Shown one piece after another: positions 1-6,590 of a DNA stretch of 13,250 bases. The position numbers and the translations under genes were made by a program. How positions within the stretch are numbered: the first letter of the stretch is position 1; each line of letters starts with the position of its first letter. The stretch is from Baffinella frigidus (taxonomy: Eukaryota > Cryptophyceae > Cryptomonadales > Baffinellaceae). The stretch spans positions 91,599-104,848 of the forward strand of contig MU647417.1 in NCBI GenBank assembly GCA_026770585.1, given 5' to 3'. The notes under the pieces are model-generated. The model did not search any database. It worked only from the letters and a program-made list of their open reading frames with translations, and was not told the origin of the DNA.

Positions 1-48
1 ATTCTTGGGCCAGAAAAGTCAATTGTTCTCCTTGACCGGCCTCCGATA

Positions 49-135
49 ATGTCTGAAAAGGGGGCGTGCGATGGCTGAAAACGGTACGTGTGGTGTCTGA
101 AAAAGGTTCCTGGTGTCTGAAAACGGTGCGTTTGT
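49..135 (+). repeat. Short tandem repeat, about 22-25 bp
   Basis: Three to four imperfect units of the form GGTGTCTGAAAACGGTRCGT run across the start of the window. Nothing coding is evident in 1-140. Confidence 0.6.
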
Positions 136-145
136 GATGTGGCAG

Positions 146-200
146 GCAGTACCACTTGGGGATAATTTCGGGGGAGGAGTCTTCCGAAGAGGGCAGCGAG
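146..200 (+). CDS. Possible upstream exon
   Basis: A 55-base island follows GGCAG and ends GCGAG|GTCTCG, about eight bases before a telomere-like array begins, the same arrangement as the supported exons downstream. Two frames are open. One reads AVPLGDNFGGGVFRRGQR (phase 0 to 1). The other reads QYHLGIISGEESSEEGSE (phase 2 to 0). Neither ends in phase 2, which the exon at 1762 needs, so if this belongs to the same gene at least one more exon lies between. The protein is not recognised. It could be a chance open stretch; the splice-site context is the main support. Confidence 0.4.
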
Positions 201-208
201 GTCTCGCC

Positions 209-406
209 TACACCCTAACCCCTAAACCCTAAATCCTAAACTCTAAACCCTGAACCCTAAACCCTAAACCCTAAACCCTAAACCCTACACCCTAGACCCC
301 AAACCCTAATCCCTAACCCCTAATCCCTAATCCCTAAATCCTCATCCCTCGACCCTAGACCCCACGCCCCACGCCCCAAACCCTAAACCCTAAGCCCTAA
401 ACCCTT
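209..406 (+). repeat. Telomere-like array (C-strand)
   Basis: Units of CCCTAAA with CCCTGAA, CCCTAAT, CCCTAGA and CCCACGC variants. It starts about eight bases after the possible donor at 201. Confidence 0.9.
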
Positions 407-420
407 GGTGGCAGTCGTTC

Positions 421-782
421 CCGATGCGGTTTCTCCTCCGACCCCCGGGACCGCGTGGTCTCCGTGCGCCAGGTAACGCGCTCGAGGGTTATTCGCGTTC
501 AGATTTGTGGGTGGTGAGGACGCTTTCACGTCCAAAGTTGACGGATTTGCACCGCAATCCCAGCACGTCAACTTAAGCATAGTCTGCCAACCGATGCGGT
601 TTCTCCTCTGGCCTCCGTGCGCGCCAGGTAACGCGCTCGAGGGTTATTCGCGTTCAGATTTGTGGGTGGTGAGGACGCTTTCACGTCCAAAGTTGACGGA
701 TTTGCACCGCAATCCCAGCACGTCAACTTAAGCATAGTCTGCCAACCGATGCGGTTTCTCCTCTGGCCTCCGTGCGCCAGGT
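421..782 (+). repeat. 155-bp tandem duplication (2+ copies)
   Basis: Positions 471-590 and 626-745 appear identical at an offset of 155 bases. A partial third copy starts at 746 (CCGATGCGGTTTCTCCTC). The first copy has an extra stretch near 440-460. Each copy contains the AAGTTGAC...GTCAACTT core of the CTAGCTCTG element family in reverse orientation, so part of that element was duplicated with its flank. Confidence 0.85.
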
Positions 783-1126
783 CTTCTACCGCTGCCTCAC
801 TCCCTAGTTAGCTTCTTAATTTAATTAGGAGATCTAATTAGATTTACTATGCCCTTACTAATTTCTCCTATTCAACCTCCTATTGAAAAGGAACCAATTC
901 AGTTATCTTCCGAGATTAACTCGGGTTGACTGCCAGACTATTCCTCTGCTCTGCCACTCAGCAGCCACCGGTGCCTTCGGGAATCGGTCCATCTAAACGA
1001 TTCCCGTACAAATTTCAAATCCTTTCGCCAGTAACGTGACCGACCAATCTTTCCCGGAAATCCGCGAGAGATTGGTCGCTGGTGGCTGCTATGTGGTTCG
1101 TGGTTGACTTTTGTCGTGTTTCTGGT
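783..1126. other. Non-coding stretch with a foldback
   Basis: It begins AT-rich (TTAATTTAATTAGGAGATCT). At 917-945 a relic of the CTAGCTCTG family's left arm is seen (ACTCGGGTTGACTGCC, GACTATTCC). Inverted arms AGCAGCCACC at 960-969 and GGTGGCTGCT at 1081-1090 enclose an inner perfect stem GACCAATCT/AGATTGGTC near 1041-1077. No gene is seen. Confidence 0.55.
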
Positions 1127-1160
1127 ATAGATTGGATGCTGTACTTGCGGCCAGTGACGC
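1127..1160 (+). pseudogene. Decayed copy of the VDAGVLAA exon
   Basis: GTATAG followed by ATTGGATGCTGTACTTGCGG resembles the exon but is two bases short and ends GCC|AGTGACGC, so neither frame nor donor survives. It is the oldest-looking of the copies. Confidence 0.4.
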
Positions 1161-1246
1161 AAATCCCTTTGTAGTCCGCTCTGTGGGCCAGCGACGGGGT
1201 GTCGTAAACCCTAGACCCAGCCCCGAACCCTAGACCCTAAACTCAG

Positions 1247-1272
1247 GGTGGATGCTGGTGTACTCGCGGCCC
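1247..1272 (+). pseudogene. Copy of the VDAGVLAA exon
   Basis: It matches 1762-1787 except at the last base, with acceptor CTCAG and donor GTGACT intact. It is followed directly by four copies of the 24-bp minisatellite. It follows a short telomere-like array (1206-1245). It could be an alternative exon rather than a dead copy, because phase and splice sites are preserved. Confidence 0.55.
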
Positions 1273-1281
1273 GTGACTCTC

Positions 1282-1376
1282 ACGCTCACGAAACTGGTCA
1301 AACTCACGCTGACGAAACTGGTCAAACTCACGCTGACGAAACTGGTCAAACTCACACCGACGAAACTGGTCAAGGA
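1282..1376 (+). repeat. 24-bp minisatellite, four units
   Basis: The unit is CTCACGCTGACG followed by AAACTGGTCAAA. Two more units lie at 1497-1553 (CCCACGCTGGCG variant) and one at 1795-1818. Every block directly follows or precedes a copy of the VDAGVLAA exon, so the exon and repeat were copied together. In one frame the array reads TLTKLVK repeats; I treat that ORF as an artefact. Confidence 0.85.
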
Positions 1377-1557
1377 CGAGTTGTGTTTTGTTCTTGTCAA
1401 GAAATCAGATAATCTTTTGGGCGTTACGAGATATGAAACTTACCGACGGATCGAGCGGACACCGAAATCTCGCTCGCTCCTCCTCCTTCGTTGCAAAACT
1501 GGTCAAACCCACGCTGGCGAAACTGGTCAAACTCACGCTGGCGAAACTGGTCAACAG

Positions 1558-1583
1558 GGTGGATTCTGGTGTACTCGCGGCCC
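1558..1583 (+). pseudogene. Altered copy of the VDAGVLAA exon
   Basis: AACAG|GGTGGATTCTGGTGTACT matches the exon with one internal change (GCT to TCT). After GCGGCC the sequence departs (CTTTCGCC), so the GTGACT donor is lost. The acceptor-side AG remains. This is best read as a duplicated exon that has lost its 3' splice junction. Confidence 0.5.
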
Positions 1584-1761
1584 TTTCGCCTGTGAGTTTT
1601 TCAATCTCTCCCTGAAATCCGGGCGAAACTGGGCAAACAGGTCAAAATGGGGACTTGACAACGCAACGTTCCGCTTGAAAAGTGTGTCTTGGTACAATTC
1701 GCACATTTTCACGGGGGCGGGATGTTGACTTTTGGCTGTTGACTTTTGGTTTCTGGTTCAG

Positions 1762-1787
1762 GGTGGATGCTGGTGTACTCGCGGCCG
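1762..1787 (+). CDS. Exon (VDAGVLAA), last of several copies
   Basis: A 26-base microexon lies between a T-rich acceptor (TTTGGTTTCTGGTTCAG) and donor GTGACT. It enters in phase 2 and reads VDAGVLAA, leaving one G. Joined to the next exon at 1995, that G makes GGG, giving VDAGVLAAGLAVFIVD, a run hydrophobic enough for a membrane helix. The same 26 bases occur at 1247-1272 with its own AG and GT, at 1558 in altered form, and near 1127 in decayed form. I chose this copy because it is nearest to the next exon and has the best pyrimidine tract. Copy 1247-1272 would also fit by phase and would give Arg instead of Gly at the junction. Confidence 0.55.
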
Positions 1788-1820
1788 GTGACTCTCACGC
1801 TCACGAAACTCGTCAAAGAC

Positions 1821-1994
1821 TCTGGTCAACCCTACACCCTCGACCCTCTACCCCAAACCCTAAATCCTAAATCCTAAACCCTAAAACCCAGACCCTAAAC
1901 CCTAAACCCTAAACCCTGAACCCTGAACCCTAAACCCTGAACCCTGAACCCTAAACCCTAAACCCTGAACCCTGAACCCTTAACCCTAACCCAG
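1821..1994 (+). repeat. Telomere-like array ending in a splice acceptor
   Basis: CCCTAAA/CCCTGAA units run up to TAACCCAG, the acceptor of the exon at 1995. The array fills most of the 1788-1994 intron. Confidence 0.9.
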
Positions 1995-2041
1995 GGCTGG
2001 CGGTGTTCATAGTGGATCTGAAGGACGTGCACGCCCAGAAG
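1995..2041 (+). CDS. Exon (LAVFIVDLKDVHAQK)
   Basis: A 47-base exon follows a telomere-like array that ends in TAACCCAG and is closed by the strong donor AAG|GTGAGC. It enters in phase 1 and leaves in phase 0, encoding LAVFIVDLKDVHAQK after a shared first codon. Codon third positions are mostly G or C. The first six residues are hydrophobic and extend the hydrophobic stretch of the preceding microexon. The acceptor AG is built into the last array repeat, so the array supplies the 3' splice region. The intron after it starts with a TA microsatellite. Function is unknown. Confidence 0.8.
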
Positions 2042-2052
2042 GTGAGCTATTC

Positions 2053-2101
2053 ATATATATATATATACATATATATATATATTATATATATATACATATT
2101 A
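2053..2101 (+). repeat. (TA)n / TATACA microsatellite
   Basis: TATATATA runs with CATA interruptions begin 11 bases after the donor GTGAGC at 2042. Confidence 0.9.
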
Positions 2102-2177
2102 TCATACATGTATACGGTAGTAACATGGATCAAGCAGCAAGGTGCGCGCCCTTCCGGTGACAGTCACATTTTTCACG

Positions 2178-2314
2178 TTTCCCACCCTGGAGGCAAGTTC
2201 TGGGCAAATCGATGGTTTCTTAAGTCAACTCCCATGCAGATGCGCCCGGAATCCGGGCGCATCTGTGGGAGATTGACTTGCGAGTTGCCCCTGGGTTGCC
2301 TCCAGGTTGGTTTC
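2178..2314. mobile_element. Long foldback / MITE-like inverted repeat
   Basis: Outer arms CCTGGAGGCAAGTTCTGGGC and its rough complement enclose a near-perfect inner hairpin at 2221-2280 (AAGTCAACTCCCATGCAGAT... against ...ATCTGTGGGAGATTGACTT). The inner stem centres on CGCCCGGAATCCGGGCG. There is no coding capacity. Confidence 0.65.
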
Positions 2315-2385
2315 GCCCTCACCAGCGCAACAACGAACCCTCTCGCGCGCTCGGGTGCACAGATATCCCTCAAGTGGCCCGGGGG

Positions 2386-2470
2386 TTCTTAAAAGACCCA
2401 CGCCAGGTCCTAGGCAGGTCCTATCGACCTACGGTAGGGCGTATGAGTCTACTAGCCACTTAAAGGATAG
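2386..2470. mobile_element. Relic related to the element at 12045
   Basis: GGTCCTAGGCAGGTCCTATC then CTACGGTAGGGCGTATGAGT and CCACTTAAAGGATA match the reverse complement of 12045-12110. Only one terminus (CCACTTAA.GGATA) is recognisable. Confidence 0.5.
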
Positions 2471-2536
2471 AGCGGGGGCGTGCACGCCGTGCGTGCTGCT
2501 ATCTTCAGGGTAGAATTTGCAATCTTAGTCTCGACA

Positions 2537-2613
2537 TAGCTCTACCAGCGCACAAACCCCACCCATAAGATACCGTTTATGGTCGCGCTTTTTTCGGTGT
2601 GCTGGTAGAGTTA
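2537..2613. mobile_element. 77-bp TIR element with TA ends
   Basis: TAGCTCTACCAGCGCACA at the left and TGTGCTGGTAGAGTTA at the right form inverted termini of about 16 bp bounded by TA. This is the layout of Tc1/mariner-type (Stowaway-like) MITEs. Confidence 0.65.
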
Positions 2614-2662
2614 AGGACCCGTCACCAATCAGTTATGGGTCCCTTGCTTATCTCTGGTGGGC

Positions 2663-2690
2663 AGCTAGAGAGCCGGGGCGCGCTCAAAGC
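2663..2690 (+). pseudogene. Decayed copy of the IESWGVH exon start
   Basis: GGGCAG|CTAGAGAGCCGGGGCGCG matches the start of the exon at 3262 with several changes, including an in-frame TAG (CTA GAG frame-shifted). Further short relics of the same motif lie at 2464-2495 (GATAGAGCGGGGGCGTGCAC) and 2967-2985 (CAGATGGAGAACTG). Confidence 0.45.
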
Positions 2691-2750
2691 CTAGACCCTG
2701 ATGCACATAAAGAACAGAAACCCCAAACGCTACTGCTCATAGAGAACTAA

Positions 2751-2904
2751 ACCCATAAACCCTAAACCCTAAACCCTAAACCCTAAACCCCAAACCCTCC
2801 AGCCCTAAACCCTGAACCCTAAACCCTAAACCCTAAATCCTGAACCCTAAACCCTGAACTCTGAACCCTAACCCCCAAACGCTAAACCCCAAACCCTAAC
2901 CTCG
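2751..2904 (+). repeat. Telomere-like array (C-strand)
   Basis: CCCTAAA, CCCTGAA and CCCCAAA units lie between decayed copies of the IESWGVH exon start. A short continuation is at 2942-2962. Confidence 0.9.
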
Positions 2905-2911
2905 AATGCAG

Positions 2912-2943
2912 ATAGAGAGCTGGGGCGTGCACACGGCGCACTC
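2912..2943 (+). pseudogene. Copy of the IESWGVH exon start
   Basis: ATGCAG|ATAGAGAGCTGGGGCGTGCA reproduces the acceptor and first ten codons of the exon at 3262 (IESWGVHTAH). It then runs straight into a telomere-like array. The coding frame is intact over the copied part. Confidence 0.6.
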
Positions 2944-3261
2944 AAACCCTAAACCCTAAGCCCGATCTCAGATGGAGAACTGACCACCTGCACCCTTACC
3001 CCTACTGCAGACGGTTCAGTACCAGCATCGTCAACATTTGCCATTGTTTCATGCTTTTCGTGGCCACCACTGAGCGACGGCCGAGTTCCTTTTCGCCCGG
3101 ATTTCCGGGCGAAATTCCGGTTGGCATCCAGAGCAATGGATAAGATTTTAGTACACATCGTTTAGATGGACAGTATCCGAGACGCCCCCGGTTGCTGCGA
3201 AGTGGCAGATGCGAACAGGGCTCTACTGTGCGTGACAGTGCTGGTGTGCTCTGGTGCGCAG

Positions 3262-3313
3262 ATAGAGAGCTGGGGCGTGCACGCGGCTCACTACAGGAAC
3301 TTAATAGACACGG
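3262..3313 (+). CDS. Exon (IESWGVHAAHYRNLIDT)
   Basis: The exon follows GGTGCGCAG and is closed by donor GTACCT. It enters in phase 0 and leaves in phase 1, encoding IESWGVHAAHYRNLIDT plus a G that completes Gly with the next exon (LIDTG|ILNNIY). An alternative 5' edge is TTTAG|ATG at 3166, also phase 0, which would add 32 codons (MDSIRDAPGCCEVADANRAL and onward). That ATG could instead be an initiator. I prefer 3262 because four separate copies of this exon start upstream all begin at the same GCAG|ATAGAGAGC point. Copies of its 3' end plus donor lie downstream. Confidence 0.7.
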
Positions 3314-3325
3314 GTACCTCCCACC

Positions 3326-3376
3326 CCCTCAGGGTTTAGGGTTTAGGCTTTTTTTTAACCTCCTTAGGGTTTAGGT
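3326..3376 (-). repeat. Telomere-like units in G-strand orientation
   Basis: AGGGTTTAGGGTTTAGG and TTAGGGTTTAGG flank a T8 run, 13 bases after the donor at 3314. Orientation is opposite to most arrays in the window. Confidence 0.8.
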
Positions 3377-3390
3377 TGTATTCTATTTTT

Positions 3391-3425
3391 TACTACCGGA
3401 ACTTGATTGACACAGGTACCTCCCC
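3391..3425 (+). pseudogene. Copy of the RNLIDT exon end with donor
   Basis: TACTACCGGAACTTGATTGA followed by CACAG|GTACCTCC repeats the last eight codons and the donor of the exon ending at 3313 (YYRNLIDT). It has no acceptor of its own. A more decayed copy is at 3713-3748 (AACTACCGGAACTTAC, then GTGTACCTCCC), and donor-flank relics (GTACCTCCCACACC) sit at 3455. Confidence 0.6.
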
Positions 3426-3831
3426 AACACCCCTTCATTTTGCATTTGTTTTCGAGTACCTCCCACACCACACGAGAATGCAAGAGGCCTGTGTTTGGAA
3501 CCGATGTGCTTTTAAAAGTGGGCATTTTGGCGGTAACTTTCGTGGGATTGGTCACGTAAATGTGCGAAATCAGCACAGTCACGAGGTTGGTTACGTTATC
3601 CGGGTACATGTTTTTACAACCCCACATGCAAATAGGAGGCTTCAGCATTCTCGAGTGGCACCCCCCCCTTTCTTCTTCATGTATTTTTGGAACAAGACCA
3701 ACTCCCGTACAAACTACCGGAACTTACAAAAAACGTGTACCTCCCAAACACCTTTTTTAATTTTGTTGTCAAACAGATTGTCTGATAGGCAACTTGATAG
3801 ACACCAACCTCCCCTTCCATTCTTTTTTTTT

Positions 3832-3888
3832 GGAACGTGACCAACTCCAGTACAAAGCTGGACGTGCACCTACAACCGACATTTAAAA
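3832..3888 (-). repeat. Dispersed repeat, TTTAAATGTCGG family
   Basis: In reverse complement it reads CCCTTTTTAAATGTCGGTTG...GTACTGGAGTTGGTCACGTT. Related copies in + orientation are at 4710-4756 and 5920-5977, with a partial one at 3693-3712. The ends (AGTTGGTCACGT) are best conserved. The type of element is unknown. Confidence 0.7.
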
Positions 3889-3936
3889 AGGGGGCCTGGG
3901 TCACCTTGCGCGGCCCGGAGACCACGACTTCACGCA

Positions 3937-4078
3937 CTAGCTCTGCCTCACTCGGGGTGGCTGACTATTCTTAAGTTGACACGCTGGGTGTTTGGTATAA
4001 ATGCGTCAACTTTGGAGCGGGACAGAGCCCGGGCCCACCAAATTAGTGAGACCAAATCAGCCTTTGAGACAGAGCTAG
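3937..4078 (+). mobile_element. CTAGCTCTG MITE, full copy
   Basis: 142 bp with termini CTAGCTCTGCCTCA and TGAGACAGAGCTAG. An internal core has its own inverted repeat, AAGTTGAC...GTCAACTT. If TA is the target duplication, the TIR starts GCTCTG. The copy at 7106-7234 is the same element inverted. Confidence 0.8.
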
Positions 4079-4138
4079 GAATCGGATTTGTCAGGCTTAC
4101 AAAGCTGCAGCCCTGCTGCATCGATTTTTTCGAATCGG

Positions 4139-4262
4139 CACCCTAAACCCTAAACCCTAAACCCCAAACCCTAAACCCCAAACCCTAAACCCTAAACCCT
4201 AAACCCTAAACCCTAAACCCTAAACCCTAAACCCTAAACCCTAAACCCTAAACCCTAAACCG
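4139..4262 (+). repeat. Near-perfect CCCTAAA array
   Basis: About seventeen units, nearly all exact CCCTAAA, make this the least degenerate array in the window and possibly the youngest. Confidence 0.95.
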
Positions 4263-4296
4263 ATTTTCTTGAACCTGTTCGTGTCCCCTGGTCCCT

Positions 4297-4407
4297 CATC
4301 CCTAAACCCTAAACCCTGAACCCCAAAACCCAAAACCCCAAACCCCAACCCCCAAACTCCAAACCCCAAACCCCAAACCCCAAACCCCAAACCCCAAACC
4401 CCAAACC
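4297..4407 (+). repeat. CCCCAAA-rich array ending at an acceptor
   Basis: CCCTAAA units grade into CCCCAAA units and end AAACCAG, the acceptor of the exon at 4410. Non-array sequence at 4263-4296 shows nothing recognisable. Confidence 0.9.
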
Positions 4408-4409
4408 AG

Positions 4410-4525
4410 GCATCCTGAACAACATATACACAATCGACTGGAACCCGCTCGGCATGGATCCTCTGGAAATGCTCTACGCAGGAATATGGTACCAGGGCGA
4501 CCTTGAGGACCCGAAAAGCTTCCAG
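4410..4525 (+). CDS. Exon (ILNNIYTIDWNPLGMD...)
   Basis: This is the clearest exon, 116 bases. It follows a CCCCAAA array ending AAACCAG and is closed by CAG|GTATCA. It enters in phase 1 (G|GC = Gly) and leaves in phase 0. The product reads ILNNIYTIDWNPLGMDPLEM and then LYAGIWYQGDLEDPKSFQ, a well-mixed globular composition with no repeats or low complexity. The antisense strand and other frames across it are repeat-derived. I cannot assign a family. Decayed copies of its 3' end with the donor follow at 4648 and 4865. Confidence 0.85.
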
Positions 4526-4535
4526 GTATCAACCC

Positions 4536-4647
4536 TGCACCCGAAACCTACTGATTGGTTGTGAGGCCCTAATTGATTGGTTAGGGCTCCCTAATTGATT
4601 GGTGGTGGAGCCCTGGTTGATTAGTTAGGGGCCCCTAATGGATTACT
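4536..4647 (+). repeat. Tandem repeat of TTGATTGGTTAGGG type
   Basis: About four units of roughly 28 bp (CCCTAATTGATTGGTTAGGG) directly follow the exon at 4410 and lead into its decayed copy. Confidence 0.75.
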
Positions 4648-4683
4648 GGGGAATATGACACTGAGGACCCGCACAGCTTCCAG
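4648..4683 (+). pseudogene. Copy of the EDPKSFQ exon end with donor
   Basis: GGGGAATATGACACTGAGGA then CCCGCACAGCTTCCAG|GTCCG matches GGAATATGG...CTTGAGGACCCGAAAAGCTTCCAG of the exon ending at 4525, with about nine bases missing in the middle. The EDP.SFQ codons and a GT donor survive. A shorter relic, GGCAGCTTTCAG|GTCCGATC, is at 4868-4890. Confidence 0.6.
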
Positions 4684-4690
4684 GTCCGAC

Positions 4691-4871
4691 CACACGAGGC
4701 TACCCCAGCACCCTTTTTAAATGTCGACTGTAGGCGTTTTGTACGGAGTTGGTCACGTGGCCGCGCGAAAAGCGGGCGGCCACGTGACCTAACATATAAA
4801 AATTAACACACACTGCCTCACTTGTACAGCTCCCCGGGTTTTAAGAAGGGCGTTTGATCCGCCTCGTGTGG
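4691..4871. other. Inverted-repeat segment with strong hairpin
   Basis: Outer arms CCACACGAGGC and GCCTCGTGTGG (4691-4701, 4861-4871) enclose a TTTAAATGTCGG repeat copy. They also enclose a perfect 14-bp stem GGTCACGTGGCCGC/GCGGCCACGTGACC at 4751-4788. This could be a foldback element. Confidence 0.55.
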
Positions 4872-4890
4872 CAGCTTTCAGGTCCGATCC

Positions 4891-5098
4891 GAGCCTTGCC
4901 ACTCTAATTTCGGAAGATCACTGATCCAGTTACACGTTTGCCTACCATAGCGGTGCTGGCAATGAACCTTCAAAAATAAGACGTGTGCCTCTATGTCCTT
5001 CTGGCTCAGGTGGCATTTTTTTTTCTTGGTTAGTACCACGAAAATAAATGGACCGATCTGAGAAGCCACACTGAGTGGATTGTGACCCGCTGTTGCCC
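4891..5098. other. Unassigned intron sequence
   Basis: No repeat or exon signal is recognised. A 190-codon frame is open on the minus strand across 4878-5450, but it runs antisense to a supported exon and through the 12-bp repeat, so I do not call it. Confidence 0.4.
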
Positions 5099-5100
5099 AG

Positions 5101-5123
5101 GTCTCGCGAAAGCCGGGGGTTAT
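5101..5123 (+). pseudogene. Copy of the VSRLAK exon start
   Basis: TTGCCCAG|GTCTCGCGAAAGCCGGGG matches GCGCAG|GTCTCGCGGCTCGCGAAAGC of the exon at 5277 with seven bases (GGCTCGC) missing. The acceptor AG is kept but the frame is broken. Confidence 0.5.
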
Positions 5124-5226
5124 GTGATGTCTCTCCCAACGTGGCCGATTCGTGGTACAAATAGTAGCAAGACTCTGTTTCGCCCGCTCAATTCTCGGCT
5201 CTGTTGTGGGCAGGCCTCGGGTCTCA

Positions 5227-5270
5227 TTGATGTTGATGGTCAAATTGATGGTCAAACTGATGGTCAAATC
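5227..5270 (+). repeat. 12-bp tandem repeat TTGATGGTCAAA
   Basis: Three to four units end six bases before the acceptor AG at 5275. It makes artefact protein repeats in several frames. Confidence 0.85.
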
Positions 5271-5276
5271 GCGCAG

Positions 5277-5359
5277 GTCTCGCGGCTCGCGAAAGCGGTG
5301 GGCGTCCTCGCGGGGTGGCTCTTCAAGAAAACCTGCTCCTTCAACGTCCTCACCTCCTG
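5277..5359 (+). CDS. Exon (VSRLAKAVGVLAGWLFKKTC...)
   Basis: The exon follows ATCGCGCAG and enters in phase 0, reading VSRLAKAVGVLAGWLFKKTC then SFNVLTS, and leaves in phase 2 at TCCTG|GTGTGC. Joined to the exon at 6202 this gives LTSW|QFGKDD. The AKAVGVLAGWLF run is hydrophobic with basic flanks. An alternative donor, the stronger GTAAGA at 5417, is also phase 2 and would add CAPSPWLDSEGANASFQF. However, that extension crosses one TIR of a probable MITE at 5367, so I favour the shorter form. Homology with the copy at 5579 also stops at about 5359. Just upstream is a 12-bp tandem repeat (TTGATGGTCAAA). Confidence 0.7.
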
Positions 5360-5366
5360 GTGTGCA

Positions 5367-5535
5367 CCCTCTCCTTGGTTGGATAGCGAGGGGGCAAACG
5401 CATCTTTTCAATTCGGGTAAGAATTCAAAATTGGTACGAGTCGTGTCCAACTTGTGGGGGCTTCAGTGCACACATGGGCACTGAATCCAATAATCCCGAT
5501 CCATTTCCCCCCTCGCTATCCGACCAAGGAAGGGG
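5367..5535. mobile_element. 169-bp TIR element
   Basis: The left arm (5367-5395) contains TCCTTGGTTGGATAGCGAGG and the right arm (5507-5535) its near complement CCTCGCTATCCGACCAAGGA, about 26 of 29 matching. An inner hairpin TTCAGTGC/GCACTGAA is at 5462-5485. It is followed directly by a short G-strand telomere-like block at 5533-5565. Confidence 0.65.
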
Positions 5536-5578
5536 TTAGGGTTTACGTTTAGGATTTAGGGTCCCACAGAACACACCG

Positions 5579-5628
5579 CGCGGTGGCTCATCACGAAAAC
5601 GTGCTCCTTCAACATCCTCACTTCACTG
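5579..5628 (+). pseudogene. Copy of the WLFKKTCSFNVLTS exon end
   Basis: GCGCGGTGGCTCATCACGAA and onward aligns without gaps to 5312-5361. In the same frame it reads ARWLITKTCSFNILTSL against AGWLFKKTCSFNVLTSW. Several differences are synonymous. It lies in the following intron with no clear splice sites. Confidence 0.6.
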
Positions 5629-5703
5629 CTAGGGCCAAGTTTTTGTATTAGTCAAATCCATGCGGAAATCGAGTATCGAAGAGCACCGATGGTGTGTCTC
5701 GTT

Positions 5704-5734
5704 TCTAAAGTTGACAGATTTGTGGGGTTGTTGA
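5704..5734 (-). repeat. Partial AAGTTGAC core
   Basis: CTAAAGTTGACAGATTTGTG is a truncated core of the CTAGCTCTG family in reverse orientation. The rest of 5629-5920 has a small hairpin CCTTACGG/CCGTAAGG at 5824-5847 and no gene. Confidence 0.5.
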
Positions 5735-6201
5735 CTTTTACAAAATGTCGGGATTCGCAGTGCACCTCCTGGTTTGAACCCTAAACCACTTCGTGAAACA
5801 CCCCCAAGTGAATAAACAATAGGACCTTACGGCAGGCCTTCCGTAAGGACATGGGGTTGTGCGTACGGATATCCTAACCAAAACTGAAACTCTAAACCAC
5901 TCGAGGCGGGTCAAGTGCTCTATTTTAAATGTCGGTTGTAGACGCACGTCCAGGTTTGTACGGGAGTTGGTCACGTCCCGGTGTATGAGTTTTTTTTGCG
6001 TGGAGGTCCTCGTCTTACAAGGCCTTCACGGAAGGGAATGCATCGTTGCCATGCTGATCTGAATCTGCAAGAAAAGCGTTTCTCTCTCTCTATCAGAGCT
6101 TGGGGGCGGTTAGCAATTTCAAAGTCATGCGTTGGCAATTGCATAGCCACACTTAAACGAGTAGATAAAGCGTAAACCCCAACCCACGTGTTATCGCGCA
6201 G

Positions 6202-6292
6202 GCAATTCGGGAAGGACGACACCCTGTACTTTGTCAACACCAAGAACCTCAACTTCTCGGGGATGAAGGTCGGCGAGAGCGACGTCGATAAG
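6202..6292 (+). CDS. Exon (QFGKDDTLYFVNTKNLNF...)
   Basis: The exon follows TTATCGCGCAG and is closed by GATAAG|GTTATG. It enters in phase 2 and leaves in phase 0, encoding QFGKDDTLYFVNTKNLNFSG then MKVGESDVDK. Third codon positions are strongly C/G (AAC, ACC, AAG, CTC, TTC). The frame stays open past the donor (VMNHTNHPYGGLQNHPGDYG) up to the CTAGCTCTG repeat at 6357, so a longer exon is possible. The donor is chosen because the next exon at 6576 is in the matching phase 0. The family is not recognised. Confidence 0.75.
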
Positions 6293-6472
6293 GTTATGAA
6301 CCACACGAACCATCCATACGGGGGACTCCAGAACCACCCAGGGGACTACGGACCTTCTAGCTCTGCCTCAGTTAACCTGGGCTCCTCACAATTAGGAGAC
6401 CGGACGTTGATTCCCCTACTTTATGGTTCAAATTCGCCAATTTTTGGTGTGGAAACGATGCCAACCCGACTC

Positions 6473-6590
6473 ATCACGCGGGCCTTATAACCTGAAGGAT
6501 CTCACCCCGTTTTCACGTGGGGAAAGATCCAATCACGCGGGACTCGCAACCTGAAGATTCTTACCTCGTTTTCAGGTGGGGAAAGATCCG
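6473..6590 (+). repeat. 59-bp tandem duplication over a 3' splice site
   Basis: Two 59-bp units (6473-6531 and 6532-6590) start ATCACGCGGG. Each contains an inverted pair GGATCT...AGATCC or similar around CACCCCGTTTTCACGTGGGG. The second unit carries the acceptor and first codons of the exon at 6576; in the first the equivalent acceptor base 6516 is C rather than G. Confidence 0.8.

Noticed and set aside
209-406. A true chromosome end
   Set aside because: The arrays are degenerate, interstitial, in both orientations and interleaved with exons, so this is not a terminal telomere tract.
1252-1728. 158-codon frame with TLTKLVK repeats
   Set aside because: The repeats are the 24-bp minisatellite; the frame crosses three exon copies and has no independent support.
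4136-4410. CRISPR-like regular repeats
   Set aside because: The array is continuous short telomere-type units with no unique spacers.
4878-5450. 190-codon open frame on the minus strand
   Set aside because: It is antisense to a phase-supported exon, passes through the 12-bp repeat (giving LTISLTINLTI) and has no recognisable domain.
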